NCBI RefSeq assembly: GCF_040939785.1
Contig: NZ_CP162553.1
Span: 6,095,001 to 6,159,000 of the forward strand
Direction: 5' to 3'
Length of the DNA: 64,000 bases
DNA from: Bradyrhizobium lupini
GTDB taxonomy: Bacteria > Pseudomonadota > Alphaproteobacteria > Rhizobiales > Xanthobacteraceae
Both the position numbers and the translations under genes were made by a program. The notes below the pieces were generated by a model. It had not been told where the DNA came from. It worked only from the letters and a program-made list of their open reading frames with translations, and did no database searches. Shown piece after piece: positions 36,554 through 46,626 of this stretch (position 1 is its first letter; the number at the start of each line of letters is the position of its first letter).

Positions 36554-38088
36554 ATGAAAGACGATGCTATGACGACCGCCATCGCGTGCCTGGCAGCGCA
36601 GGAGTCCGCGTTACCCAAGCTGCAGCCGTTCACGAGCGCGAACGCCCAGACGCCGTTTCTCGCAACCAAGGAGACGAAGTGGCACCGAAAGATCTGCGGA
36701 TCGCTCGAGGAGGCGATCCAGCGGTCAGGACTGCAGGATGGGATGACCATTTCGTTTCACCATGCGTTCCGCGAAGGCGACAAGGTGGTCAACACGGTTA
36801 TCGATACGCTCGCCCGGCTCGGCTTCAAGAACCTGACGCTCGCCTCGAGTTCGCTCCTGAACTGCCACGATCCGCTGGTGGAGCACATTAAGACCGGAGT
36901 CATCACGCAGATCTATACCTCCGGCATGCGCGGCAAGCTGGCCGAAGCCGTCTCGAACGGGTTGATGAGGAATCCCGTTCAGATCCATTCGCATGGTGGC
37001 AGGGTTCACCTCCTGCAAACCGGGGAGCTGAAGATTGACGTCGCATTCCTCGGCGTCGCCTGCTGTGACGAGTTCGGCAACGCCAATGGATCGCATGGCA
37101 AGCTGAGTTGCGGGTCACTCGGCTATGCCAAGGTCGACGCCGACTACGCGCGGCAGGTCCTTTTGCTCACTGAAGAGCTGGTCGACTTTCCGAACCGCCC
37201 GGTCAGCATCTCGCAGGATCGCGTCGACCTGATCGTCAAGCTCGATCAGGTCGGGGACCCCTCGCTGATCAGCGTCGGTGCTGCCCGGGTCACAAACAAT
37301 CCGCGGGAGCTGCTGATCGCGCGTCGGGCAACGGATGTCATCGAGCATTCCGGGTATTTCATTGACGGTTTTTCGCTGCAGACCGGCTCCGGGGCGGCAT
37401 CGACGGCCGCCACCCGTTTTCTCGAAGAGCGCATGAATTGCAAAGCCATCAAGGCGAGCTTCGCGCTCGGCGGCATCACGGGAGGCATTGCCGATCTTCA
37501 CAAGAAGGGCCTGATCAAGGCTGTCGTCGACGTGCAGTCGTTCGATAAGGATGCGGCGGAATCGCTTCGTACGTCCAGCGCGCATCTTGAGATCTCTGCC
37601 AATGAATACGCCAATCCGACCTCCAAGGCGGCCTATGTGGATCGCGTCAATGTGGTGATCCTGAGCGCGTTGGAGATCGATGTCGACTTCAATGTCAACG
37701 TGATCACCGGCTCCGATGGCGTCATGCGCGGCGCTTCCGGCGGCCATTGCGACGTCGCTGCTGCCGCGGATTTGACCATCGTGGTGGCCCCCTGGTGCGT
37801 AGCCGCATTCCAACGGTGGTCCGCCATGTGACGACACGGCTCACACCTGGCGAGTCGATCGATGTCTTGGTCACGGATCATGGGATTGCGGTGAACCCGA
37901 CGCGTCCGGAAGTCGAGAAGCGGCTACGGGATGCTCGCCTGCCGATCATGACGATCGATGAGTTGCGCGAGAAGGCTGTCGCACTGACCGGCGAGCCGGA
38001 GCCGCTTGAATTCACTGAGCGCATTGTCGGCATCGTCCGTTACCGGGACGGCAGCGTGATCGATGTGGTTCGGCAGGTGAAAGGCTGA
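36554..38088 (+). CDS. citF: citrate lyase alpha subunit (citrate:acetyl-ACP transferase), apparent frameshift
   Basis: The first frame has KWHRKICGSLEEAIQRSGLQ, GMTISFHHAFREGD, VQIHSHGGRVHLLQTGELKI, ITGGIADLHKKGLIKAVVDV and MRGASGGHCDVAAAADLTIV, all CitF-specific. At 37788-37792 a run of five C should be six; the frame is lost and continues with RSRIPTVVRHVTTRLTPGES and DVLVTDHGIAVNPTRPEV to a stop at 38088. Restored length is 511 aa, normal. CitF swaps acetyl for citrate on the acyl carrier. Probably a sequencing error. Confidence 0.92.
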
Positions 38089-38090
38089 CC

Positions 38091-38641
38091 ATGCGCGCGC
38101 AGGTTCGGACGGTCAACGCGGCCGAAGTTGGTCTTGAGGAGATGCTGGCGGCCAGAGAGGAGCGGGCAACTCGCCAGGCCGCTGCTCTGGCGCGGTTTGG
38201 CAAGCCGCTGGTGTCCATGACCATGGTGATGCCGGGGCCGGTCAAGGACGGCCTATTGCCGCGGCGAGTGCTCGCAGTGGCCGTTCAGGACATGGAGACT
38301 GCGTGTCGCGCGAAGGGCTGGCGCATCTTGTCCCGCAAGGTCTTGTGGCAAAAGGCCGGCCCCGAGGCGCTCTCCGTCATCGATGCGGACGCGCTGTTGC
38401 TAAAATCGGCGATGATCAAACTAGAAGACCATCACCCGCTGGGACGGCTCTGGGATCTCGACGTGATCGCGCCCGGGCAAGGCCAGCTGTCGCGTCAAAG
38501 TTTGGGGGGTCGCCGCGCCGGTGCCTGGTATGCGGCCAGCCGGCCCGTGTTTGCGGCCGCTCGCGCCGGCATCCGCTCGGGCAACTCCTAAGCACGATAG
38601 GCAGGATCGTTCATGAATATGATCTTCGCGCAGTCACTTAG
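38091..38641 (+). CDS. citX: apo-citrate lyase phosphoribosyl-dephospho-CoA transferase (apparent frameshift)
   Basis: CitX transfers the prosthetic group precursor to CitD. The conserved core is LEEMLAAREERATRQAAALA, KPLVSMTMVMPGPVKDGLLP, LLKSAMIKLEDHHPLGRLWD and LDVIAPGQGQLSR. In a G-run at 38504-38509 one G appears to be missing; the right frame continues PRRCLVCGQPARVCGRSRRH, a characteristic CitX C-terminus, to a stop at 38641. Restored length is about 183 aa. Its 3' end overlaps citG by about 29 bp. Confidence 0.9.
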
Positions 38642-39518
38642 TGCACCCTCCTATTCGGGCCGGCGTGGACGTGAGGCGTGCATTGGCGATGCCATTGCCG
38701 AATATGCCGATCAGGCGCTGCTCACAGAGCTTATGCTCACGCCAAAGCCCGGCTTGGTTGATCGCCGCAATTCCGGTGCTCACCGTGACATGAATATCGA
38801 CACATTCCTGGCCAGCGCACGGGCCATTGCTCCCTGGTGGTCGCGGTTCGTGGCGCTAGGTTATTCGAGCGCGCATGTCAGCGCGGGCGCCGCGTTGCCT
38901 CTGGTGCGTCCCACGGGCGTGGTGTGCGAGCAAGCGATGTTTCGAGCAACGAGCGGAGTCAACACGCACAAGGGGGCGATCTTTTCGCTCGGCCTGCTCT
39001 GCTTTTCGGCCGGCCGTCTCCAAGCCCGCGGTACAGAAGTGAGCAGAGAGCGCTTGTGCGGTGAGGTTGCCAATATCTGCGTCGGTCTGGTCGATCGAGA
39101 GCTCAACCGCGCCGCTCCGACGCAAACGGCAGGCGAGCGTGTCTTCCGACGTTTTGGATTCGCGGGGGCCAGGGGTGAAGCGGCCTCCGGTTTTGCCACG
39201 GTGCGCACGGCCGCACTGCCGGTCTATGACCGCGTGCGGGAGGACGGTCTCGACGAGGGCACGGCGCTTTTGCATGTGCTGCTGCACCTGCTCGCGGTCA
39301 ACAATGACACCAATCTTATATCACGCGGAGGTCTCGCCGGCCTTGACTATGTCCAGGCTTACGCCAGACGGCTTCTGCGAGACGGAGGCGTTCTAGCGCC
39401 CGGCGGGGTGGAGAAGATGGCGTTATTTGATGATGCACTGATCGCGGGTCACCTCAGCCCGGGCGGGACCGCAGATCTGCTGGGTCTGACCTGGTTCCTG
39501 GCTCAATTTCCCAAATGA
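38613..39518 (+). CDS. citG: triphosphoribosyl-dephospho-CoA synthase
   Basis: The 301-aa protein has ALLTELMLTPKPGLVDRRNS (ATP-binding/CitG signature), MNIDTFLASARAI, RATSGVNTHKGAIFSLGLLC and LLAVNNDTNLISRGGLAGLD, all conserved in CitG/MdcB. It makes the 2'-(5''-triphosphoribosyl)-3'-dephospho-CoA precursor from ATP and dephospho-CoA, which CitX then loads on CitD. It is the last gene of the cluster. The same chemistry serves malonate decarboxylase, whose mdcH lies at 63016. Confidence 0.93.
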   Translation: MNMIFAQSLSAPSYSGRRGREACIGDAIAEYADQALLTELMLTPKPGLVDRRNSGAHRDMNIDTFLASARAIAPWWSRFVALGYSSAHVSAGAALPLVRPTGVVCEQAMFRATSGVNTHKGAIFSLGLLCFSAGRLQARGTEVSRERLCGEVANICVGLVDRELNRAAPTQTAGERVFRRFGFAGARGEAASGFATVRTAALPVYDRVREDGLDEGTALLHVLLHLLAVNNDTNLISRGGLAGLDYVQAYARRLLRDGGVLAPGGVEKMALFDDALIAGHLSPGGTADLLGLTWFLAQFPK

Positions 39519-39660
39519 AGGCAGGGGTTGCGCGAGCTGCTTGCGGTCTCTGCTCTCGAGGGCCATTCTCGACCGCCTGGCCAACATCAATAAGGCGGTG
39601 CCGTTGACGTGCAGGTAGGCGAGGAGCGTTGGATCGAGCGCGACGTCGCTCCTTTGTCGG

Positions 39661-40655
39661 TTAGGCCGCCCTATTGCGGGCCGGCGGTGACATGAATTCG
39701 GGCCCGACTGGATCGCGGATGGTGGCTTCGAGGATGCGATCGATCTCCGCTTTCGTCGCGGCGTCGATATGCCATCCGCTTATCTGGTCCACCGGTTGCA
39801 ACTGGTCTGGATGGCGGGCGCCCCATAGCGAGCTCGTAATTCCCTGGTCAAGCATCCAGCGGATCGCCAAATGGATGACACGCTTGCCGAACCGTTTTTG
39901 AGCGAGGTCGTCAAGTTGTCCGACGGCGGCAAGATATTGTGCAAAACGAGGCTGCCCGAATTTCGGATCGCTGCCGCGAAGGTCATCGCCTGTAAACGCT
40001 ACTTCAGCGCGCATGCGGCCGGACAGGAGGCCACGGCACAGCGCGCCATAACCGAAGGTCGCAATGTTGTTTTCGCGACAGTAGGGCAAGATTTCTGCCT
40101 CGATGCCGCGCTCGAAGAGATTGTAAGGGGGCTGCACGACATGCAGTGGCGCAACCCTACGGAAGCGCTCCATCTGCATCACCGAAAAATTGCTGACGCC
40201 GATTGCGCGGATCTTGCCCTGCCGCAGCAAACTGTCCATCGCCTCGGCAGTCTCTTCGATCTCCACAAGGGGATCCGGCCAGTGCACCTGGTAGACGTCG
40301 ATATAATCGGTTCGAAGCCGTCCCAAGGAGTCGGCGACCTCCTTCAGGATGCGTGCTCGGGAGGCGTGCGGGACACGCGTCCCTGGCTCCACTCAAGACC
40401 GACCTTGGTTGCAATGACCACGCGTGTGCGTAGATTGCCTTCTGCGGGCGCCTGGCCGACGAGCTCCTCGGAGTGCCCAAATCCGTAGGCGGGAGCGGTG
40501 TCGATCACGTTGACGCCGCGATTGATGGCGGTCCGGATCGTTGCGATCGATTCGGTCTCGTCGGTCCCGCCCCACATCCAACCGCCGATCGCCCAGGTGC
40601 CAAGTGCCACGCGTGACACGTTGATGGTAGTGCCGGGAATGTTGACACGTTCCAT
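39661..40655 (-). CDS. aldo/keto reductase (apparent frameshift)
   Basis: The start MERVNIPGTTINVSRVALGT at 40655, with AAGGGTGAG, gives the AKR N-terminus including GVNVIDTAPAYGFGHSEELV (catalytic Asp and Tyr) and VVIATKVGLEW (Lys). At 40367 a base is missing in the Asn codon of RNASRAR; the downstream frame has SRARILKEVADSLGRLRTDY, YQVHWPDP (His) and KIRAIGVSNFSVMQM. Restored length is 331 aa. It is an NADPH-dependent carbonyl reductase of unknown substrate. Preceded by, and overlapped in transcription with, the dehydrogenase at 40669. Confidence 0.88.
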
Positions 40656-40668
40656 TTGCAGCTCACCC

Positions 40669-41696
40669 TTATAGGTTCGATCGAGCATGAAGCGGCTCCT
40701 GTTGTGTTGGGCTTTCGAACTTTGTGTTTGCAGGAGATTTCCCGGGCGCGACGCTCAGTCCGGCCTCCTCGGAGGCCAGCAAGCCAAGCGCAGACCAATC
40801 CAGCTCAGAATATCCGCGCGCTATCACGGTGATGAAGCGGTCGCGAACGACACTGAGAGTAGGCATTGGTACGCCTGCCTGCTCCGCCTCCTGGAGCACC
40901 AGCCGCATGTCTTTGAGCGCGAGTGGGAAGACGAGGCCGCCGGTGCGGTATTGTTGTCCTGCGATCTTGCTGCCATAAATTTGATGGAAACGGCTTCCGA
41001 ACATTGTGCCGGTCATAATGGCCAGCAGTTCCTCGGCATCGAGCCCGCGTTTGCGGACGAGCGCACAGATCTCCCCCAGGATTTCCAGATTGGCCGCGAT
41101 CATGGCGTTGCCGGCCAGTTTGATCAAGTTGGCCGTCGCCGGAGTGCTGCCCACGACAAACGTATGCTGGCCGAGCAGATCGAACATCGGCTGGCAGCGC
41201 GCGAGCTCCGGCGGCGCGCCGGCTGCAATGACAAACAGTTGGCGGGCCTTCGCGGCATCAGGATTTCCAAACACCGGGGCTGCAACATAGCTCTGACCAT
41301 TTCGTGCATGTTCGCTTGCCAGCTGGGACGCCGTTGTGGGGCTGATCGTGCTCATCGAGAGATGGATTGCACGCGGCATCAAGCCCATGAGCAGGCCGGC
41401 AACGCCGAGATCCTTTCGACCAAACGCGATCTGTTGAACGGCTGCATCGTCAGGCAGCATGCTGATGACCAGCTCGCACTCGAACAGGTCGCAAAAGGTT
41501 GTCGTCGGCTCAAGGCCGAGCGCCGCGAGGATTCTTTTTGCTCCGGGCGCCGGACATAGGCGACCACGTCTTGACCGGCAGCAGCGAGATTTGCCGCCAT
41601 CGCGGTCCCCATTCGTCCGAGACCGATAAAACCGATCCGGCCTGCGTACAGCCCGCGTCGTCGGCTGGCCCCCGAATTCGCCTCTGCATTGGCCAT
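40669..41696 (-). CDS. 3-hydroxyisobutyrate dehydrogenase-family NAD(P)-dependent oxidoreductase (apparent frameshift)
   Basis: The start MANAEANSGASRRRGLYAGR at 41696 leads to the Rossmann motif RIGFIGLGRMGTAMAANLAA. A T-run at 41535-41539 (A-run on the coding strand, five for six) shifts the frame; the next frame has ILAALGLEPTTTFCDLFECE, HLSMSTISPTTASQLASEHA and KLAGNAMIAANLEILGEICA (catalytic Lys region). Restored length is about 342 aa. The family oxidises beta-hydroxyacids. Followed after 13 bp by the aldo/keto reductase, so one operon. A decayed relative is at 43245. Confidence 0.87.
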
Positions 41697-41969
41697 TGAC
41701 CGCTCTTCCTAATGTTTGTTCGTGAGACCGGATCGTCACGCCGTCGAGCACATTCAGGGTCGACGTCCCGAACACCGAGTTGGTGGCGCCGGAGGCAAAT
41801 CCAATTAAAAAAGAGTTCAGGTGGGGGGAGGCCGTTTGATCCTGACGAGAGCGAGTGCGACGCCTTGATCTTTGCTCTGCATTCGAGGAGCCTGCCCCCG
41901 AGCGAGGCGGCGAGGGATCGGCACGGCAGCGGAAACCCTCCACCCGATACAGGTAGCTCGTTCTCGCCG

Positions 41970-42332
41970 TCAGCCGCAGTATGCTGGCCAGAGATTGCGC
42001 GGACGGCCATAGTAGAGATCGTAGCAGTCAAGGCCGTTGTCGAAGATGGCACCGTACCTCGGCCAGACGCCGCCGAAACGGTGCATGGAATCATGGTGTA
42101 AACCCGAACCATAGGCGCCCACATGATTACCCGGGCCGATGCGGCCGCCGCCAAAACCACCCATGTGCGTGCCACCGATTGCACCCATATGGACACTTCC
42201 ACCGAAACCGCCCATATGACCACCTCCAAAGCCGCCCATGTGGCCGCCACCACCACGTGCCTCTGCCGTCGCCGTAAGCAGGCTTGCCGCAAATGTCGCC
42301 GCAACCAGCATTGTCAACAGTCGTTTCACCAC
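41970..42332 (-). CDS. Gly/His/Met-rich secreted protein, 120 aa
   Basis: The signal peptide MVKRLLTMLVAATFAASLLT is cut after AEA. The mature protein starts with repeats of the type GHMGGFGGG (at least four HMGxxGG units), then a Tyr/Asp/Cys-containing tail (NGLDCYDLYYGRPRNLWPAY). Such Gly-rich His/Met repeat proteins are common in rhizobia and may bind metal; function is not established. Stands alone between the oxidoreductases and a gene-poor area. Confidence 0.7.
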   Translation of the reverse strand: MVKRLLTMLVAATFAASLLTATAEARGGGGHMGGFGGGHMGGFGGSVHMGAIGGTHMGGFGGGRIGPGNHVGAYGSGLHHDSMHRFGGVWPRYGAIFDNGLDCYDLYYGRPRNLWPAYCG

Positions 42333-42872
42333 GTCATTCCCTTTCCAGTTGGGCGAACCTCAGATTTTCAGCGTTTCGAGATCAGATCGAATGTTCTCTC
42401 TCCGAAATCACCGCCGGTATTGGCTTCTCTGTCAGCAAGTGCGAACCCCGGCAGGCCGTTCAAAGGAACATCTTCTCACGCCGCTTCAAAACGACGAGAG
42501 GATTTCCATAGAACGAGGGATCACCGGACTTGTTAGCTTTCTCCTTTCTTAGTGCCGCACGCCTGCATGAGCGTCTGCCGATTTTCCCGTGGCGCACCCG
42601 ACGCGATGTCGATCGGCCGACGCACAGCCGGTCTACGCAAGCAACCGACTGACGAATCAGCTGCATGTCGAGAAGCGCTCGACGCCGCGCGTGGCTCAAC
42701 GGTCGACAGGCCGTTTTGTCCCTCCGCCGATTGAGTGGATGGTCGACGCGAGCGGCTCACAACGCGTTGAATGGTCGCGAGCAAGTGTGCGTTTAGAAGC
42801 CAGGTATCTGCTCGCATCTCGTCTGAAGCGGCTCAAACGTCTTGGGCCGCTTGCATCCAGTGGAGAAGTTCG
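42333..42872 (+). other. intergenic stretch, nothing recognised
   Basis: Only short overlapping frames on both strands with unusual composition; no RNA gene, repeat or remnant was recognised. It presumably contains the promoter of the small secreted gene at 42873. Confidence 0.45.
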
Positions 42873-43112
42873 ATGACCAAAATCAAGCTAATGGCGGGTG
42901 CATTGATCGCTACCGCGATGCTCGCAACCCCCGGCGCGGCTCGCGAGAGCAACATTGCTGAGCGGCACGTCACGCGTGAAGCCAATCCAAGCGCTTTCAA
43001 TCCCTTCCCATCTATCGACAGCCGGGCCGGCATTCCAACGCACCACGTCGACGCACCTGAGAGAGCCCCCGGGGGCGTTTGCGACTTCGGCGATAACCCG
43101 ATGATATGCTGA
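42873..43112 (+). CDS. small secreted protein, MTKIKL family (79 aa)
   Basis: The ATG at 42873 has GTGGAGAAGTTCG before it. The signal peptide is MTKIKLMAGALIATAMLATP, then GAARESNIAERHVTRE. The mature protein ends GGVCDFGDNPMIC, with two cysteines. It is a paralog of the protein at 15619: identical leader design, ARE...RHV at the start of the mature part and paired cysteines near the end. The DNA around both starts (GAAGTTCGATGACC / GTAGTTCGATGACC) is also alike. Function unknown. Confidence 0.75.
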   Translation: MTKIKLMAGALIATAMLATPGAARESNIAERHVTREANPSAFNPFPSIDSRAGIPTHHVDAPERAPGGVCDFGDNPMIC

Positions 43113-43244
43113 TATCGGCGTACTGCGGCATGGGGACGACTCTCAAGGTCGGTTAGGAGGTCACCGTTACAACCGGACGCTCGTTCACGGCGGACGAGCT
43201 GGTGAGAGGCGCCATCCAGCCAAACACGCATCGGATGCGTGCGC

Positions 43245-43510
43245 CGAAGAAGTGATCATGACAATGTTGGCCAATGATGCAGCGATCGAGAGTGTCGCCC
43301 TTGGATATCCGGGCTGCGCACCGACCTCCGCAAGCACGCAATCCGCATTTCATCGAGTACCATCGGCGTGGCTCTTTGCGGACGTCTCGCCGACCATGTG
43401 GCCATCGGTCAGCGCTTCGTTGCGGCTCCGGTGATTGGGCGTCCATTGTCGCGGCGGCCGGAGAACCGGCCGTGGTTGGCGACTGCGGTCAGGGCACCAT
43501 CGCGAGGTGA
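43245..43510 (+). pseudogene. remnant of a 3-hydroxyisobutyrate dehydrogenase-like gene
   Basis: Successive frames read VIMTMLANDAAIESVALGYP, then ISSSTIGVALCGRLADH and AIGQRFVAAPVIGRP, then IVAAAGEPAVVGDCG, in the order seen in the family (compare the gene at 40669). There is no Rossmann start and no C-terminal half, and at least two frameshifts occur. On the opposite strand to the intact relative. Confidence 0.6.
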
Positions 43511-43802
43511 ATCCGCTGTTGGATGGAAGCGGCCCACCGGCGTTCGTGAGGACCGATCGGCCAAAGGCGGCGAGCCTCGTTAGGCGCAGTTGAATTTTCT
43601 GATTACCGCGGCAAGCGAAGCGCGCGGCAATCAATCGGGCTTATCGGCAACCGAAGACGCCGACGGTCCCCTCCCGAAGGGGGCGAAGAGGGGAGTGCTG
43701 CAGCATGGCGAAGGCCTACCAGATTGCAGGAACGTATCAGCCATCGCCACAAGATGGGCACATTTCTCCCTTCTCCAGTTCCCCTATCTGGAGCCAATCA
43801 CT

Positions 43803-44201
43803 GTGAAATCATTCCTTCTTTTGTCTGTCGCCCTCGCCGCGATGACCTTGGTCTCGTCACAAGCGGTTGGGCGAACCATTTCCGATGAGCAAATGATGAA
43901 GCTGGATCTCGGGGCCCGCGTCGAACAACGCTGCAACAGGCGCGCGATGGGTCTTGTTGGACGCGAGCACCGCGGCTTTCACCCGGACGAACTCGTTGCC
44001 TACGCTTACGGCGATCCTCGAAGCTCAGGCACCGTCGTTGATGCGTCAGGAGCGGCTGTCCGGAGCGGCAACGCCTGGTATCACCTCGCCTATTCGTGCC
44101 AGACCTCAGCCGATGGCCTCAACATCGAACAGTTCAAATACTCGCTCGGCGGCGCCATCCCCAAAGGCGATTGGGCCGAACATTACCTCGTTGCACCTTG
44201 A
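43803..44201 (+). CDS. DUF930 domain secreted protein
   Basis: A GTG at 43803 (GGAG 9 nt upstream) gives 132 aa starting with a signal peptide (VKSFLLLSVALAAMTLVSSQ). The mature part fits DUF930: MMKLDLGARVEQRCNRRAMG, HPDELVAYAYGDPRSSGTVV, SGNAWYHLAYSCQTSADGLN and IPKGDWAEHYLVAP, with the two conserved cysteines. These are periplasmic proteins of unknown role in Rhizobiales. The longer upstream frame is judged non-coding. Confidence 0.8.
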   Translation: MKSFLLLSVALAAMTLVSSQAVGRTISDEQMMKLDLGARVEQRCNRRAMGLVGREHRGFHPDELVAYAYGDPRSSGTVVDASGAAVRSGNAWYHLAYSCQTSADGLNIEQFKYSLGGAIPKGDWAEHYLVAP

Positions 44202-44649
44202 GCCTACGTTGGCAAGGTTGCCACTTAATCGCACCACTGGATGGGTTAGAAGTCATGACTTATCGTGCGCGTACTTCTCCAAAGCAACCGACTACATCAC
44301 TTTCTCAGGGCCCCCGCGAAATATGCCCAGCGACCAGCACGCACACACCGTAGGACCAGTCAGCGACACTGACTTGCGTATTCAGTCGGGCGCCGTGTGA
44401 AGGTGCCGAAAGCGAGTACGATTCTCCGGGCCCTACGCAAGCTGAGGCATTATGCCTCTTGAACGAGCGTGTCGAGATTAGCTTTGGACCCGCAGCAATC
44501 GGCCATCGCAATGCCGCCAATTCCCAAATTGACTTGGACTATCGTTCTACGGGCGAGCCGTGCAGGTCAGCTAATGGAATGGTCCGGCCGTGCTCCCGCC
44601 CTGCCAGTACGAGAAGCTGGCAAGGGGCGCCCAAGACAAGGAGCACACC

Positions 44650-44783
44650 ATGTCTCAGAAACTCGACGCTTCGCCCCGCCGTCATCGGCATCGATATCGG
44701 CAAGAACTCGTTCCACATCCAAGAACTCGTTCCACATCATTGTCCAGAATCAGCGCGGCGGCATCGTGCTGCGGCAGAAGTGA
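44650..44783 (+). pseudogene. IS110-family transposase N-terminal remnant with a 19-bp tandem duplication
   Basis: The sequence encodes AVIGIDIGKNSFHI, the start of the DEDD transposase domain of IS110-type elements, and then VQNQRGGIVLRQK. In between, CAAGAACTCGTTCCACATC (44701-44719) is repeated exactly at 44720-44738, which breaks the frame; without one copy it reads through. A stop follows and no further transposase is present. Only a scar remains. Confidence 0.7.
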
Positions 44784-46626
44784 AAGCGGGCACTGCGCGC
44801 GATGGCTTACTTCGGAGATTGTAGGCCAGGAGAGGTCAGCCAATCGCTGATGTGCGCGCCAGTATTGGCTAACCGTGCTTTTCTAAGAAGGGCCTCGCGT
44901 TCCGCACCTGCCGGTAATGCGCTGGCCTGCTCCTTTTACCTTGTTGCCAGTTCGCCCAATCGCTCATCAAGGGAGTGGGTTTGCTTCACTGTGCGGCGGC
45001 GCTCCGTCATGGCGCTTTCCTCGGGCGGTTAGCAACTGACTCCAAAACGAGAAAACGTAAGTTCAGTTCCAGCGCCGGAACGAACTTAGGCCACGGCCAA
45101 GATCAAACCACGCTGAATGCCACGACCCAAGCGAGGCAGCTAGTGTGACGAAGCAATCTGCGATCTCTTTCAGCGGCGCCTCAACTCCCCTTCTTGGCAA
45201 TTGAGAGGCGGACTTGGTCTGTTCTTTATAGTTAAGTTCTTTGACGTATCTCATCGGTCGGCTCCAACTAGGCCGCTCCCCATTCGACTTGGGCCAGCAA
45301 GGGCTAAAAAGACAGCGCCGGTGAGTGGCAAGAGAACAGATCGGCAACGCGGGCACCCGCGCGGTGGAGTCGCACCTAGCGACACCGTTTTTATCAGTTG
45401 GAGGATATGCACTCGTCCTGTTTGTGCACGACATTAATGGACCTGTTTTGACCGGGCTGGCGCTCCCGCTGAATCCGAAACTTAGATGAGCCTTGTTTTG
45501 GAGCGGATGGACAAAAGCTTGCTCGGAGATCCCGCAGGTGCCGACATCAACCGGACCTGCTCCTGCCCCCATCTGCGCGGTTGACGAAGAACGGCCCCAT
45601 CTCGAATTCCCTCAAGCCCTGCCATCTCGGCGAGACACTCGAGATTTCCCGGCGGGCTTCTCAAGGAAGACAGAGGATGGCCAAGAGACTGGCCGGAACG
45701 AAGGCACGTGCGATTGCCCGTAGAGAACCGAGGCAATTGCCTTGCCTCGAATTATAACAGCCCCAGCTTACCGTACCTCGGCCCCGACGATCCGTGCGTG
45801 GACATATGCCGCGGATGAGCTGATGCTGATCAATGCTCGGGTGCAATCTACCGTCGTGTCCGAACAGCTCTTGCTCTGCTGCCTGCTCGCCGTCTTCTGC
45901 CGGTCGTTCTCGCCTGGGTGTTTAGAAGGCGATTTCGAAGCTTCTCTACCTCTCTAAGCTCGGCGATGAGCGCTTGGAGTCGTGCGTGCAGAACTGCACA
46001 GCTATAAACTTGGCTAATATTCGTCATTACCTGCCCCGGAACATGACTGAAATAATGAGCCACGATAAAACAGGATAATTGAGCAATCGCTACTTGGTAC
46101 GCTTAGTGAGCTACAACTGTAGCCGCCAGATGCTCCCAGTACTCTGCCTCTGCGAGCAGCTTCCAGCTTCTCTCAGGATGAAGCGCGGCAGTCTGTCGGC
46201 AAAGCGACGCCATTGCCCGAAGGCGGCGGACAGTTTCCATTTCCAACCTCCCGTGTTTTCCCCAAGCTTATTTTTCAATTTTGCGAAGGAGTCATCATGA
46301 TTATTAGATATAACTAAATTTGGCTTTCACGGCAGCGAGTTTAGTTCCGTCAGAGCATCAAAGCGGAACTACTTTCGCTTTAGGCTTCACATTATTTTCG
46401 AATGCTATTTGGTGCGCATTCTCGCGCGCGGATTTCGCAGCTCGACGTTATCGATCGTGCGAAGTCGTGCAGCAAGATTGGTCGTTGCTCAGCACCTGAA
46501 CCTTACTAGCGATCAGCCCGGCGCAAATGCCGGGCCCATTCTCAAGCTCATCCCGCGGATACGCGGATATAGCTTGGACGAACGACCAAGTGCGGTCAGA
46601 GGCTGGACCAGCGGTCTCGCTCGGGA
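44784..46626. other. gene-poor stretch of about 1.8 kb
   Basis: No convincing gene on either strand. Base composition looks lower in GC than the surroundings. Contents noted: a short hairpin (GAGGCAA 45730-45736 with TTGCCTC 45742-45748) and an orphan copy of the recurrent operator at 46314-46344. The frame at 45063-45572 on the minus strand lacks protein-like composition. Probably degraded mobile DNA together with 44202-44649, which is also empty. Confidence 0.45.
46314..46344. promoter_or_regulatory. orphan CTAAAT-type operator-like element
   Basis: CTAAATTTGGCTTTCA (46314-46329) is followed by the right half-site GAGTTTAG ending at 46344, about 20 bp on. No intact gene starts nearby, so this may be left over from a deleted gene. 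Confidence 0.3.

Noticed and set aside
45063..45572. A 169-aa minus-strand frame
   Set aside because: No ribosome site, no recognisable domain, and composition like random GC-rich sequence.
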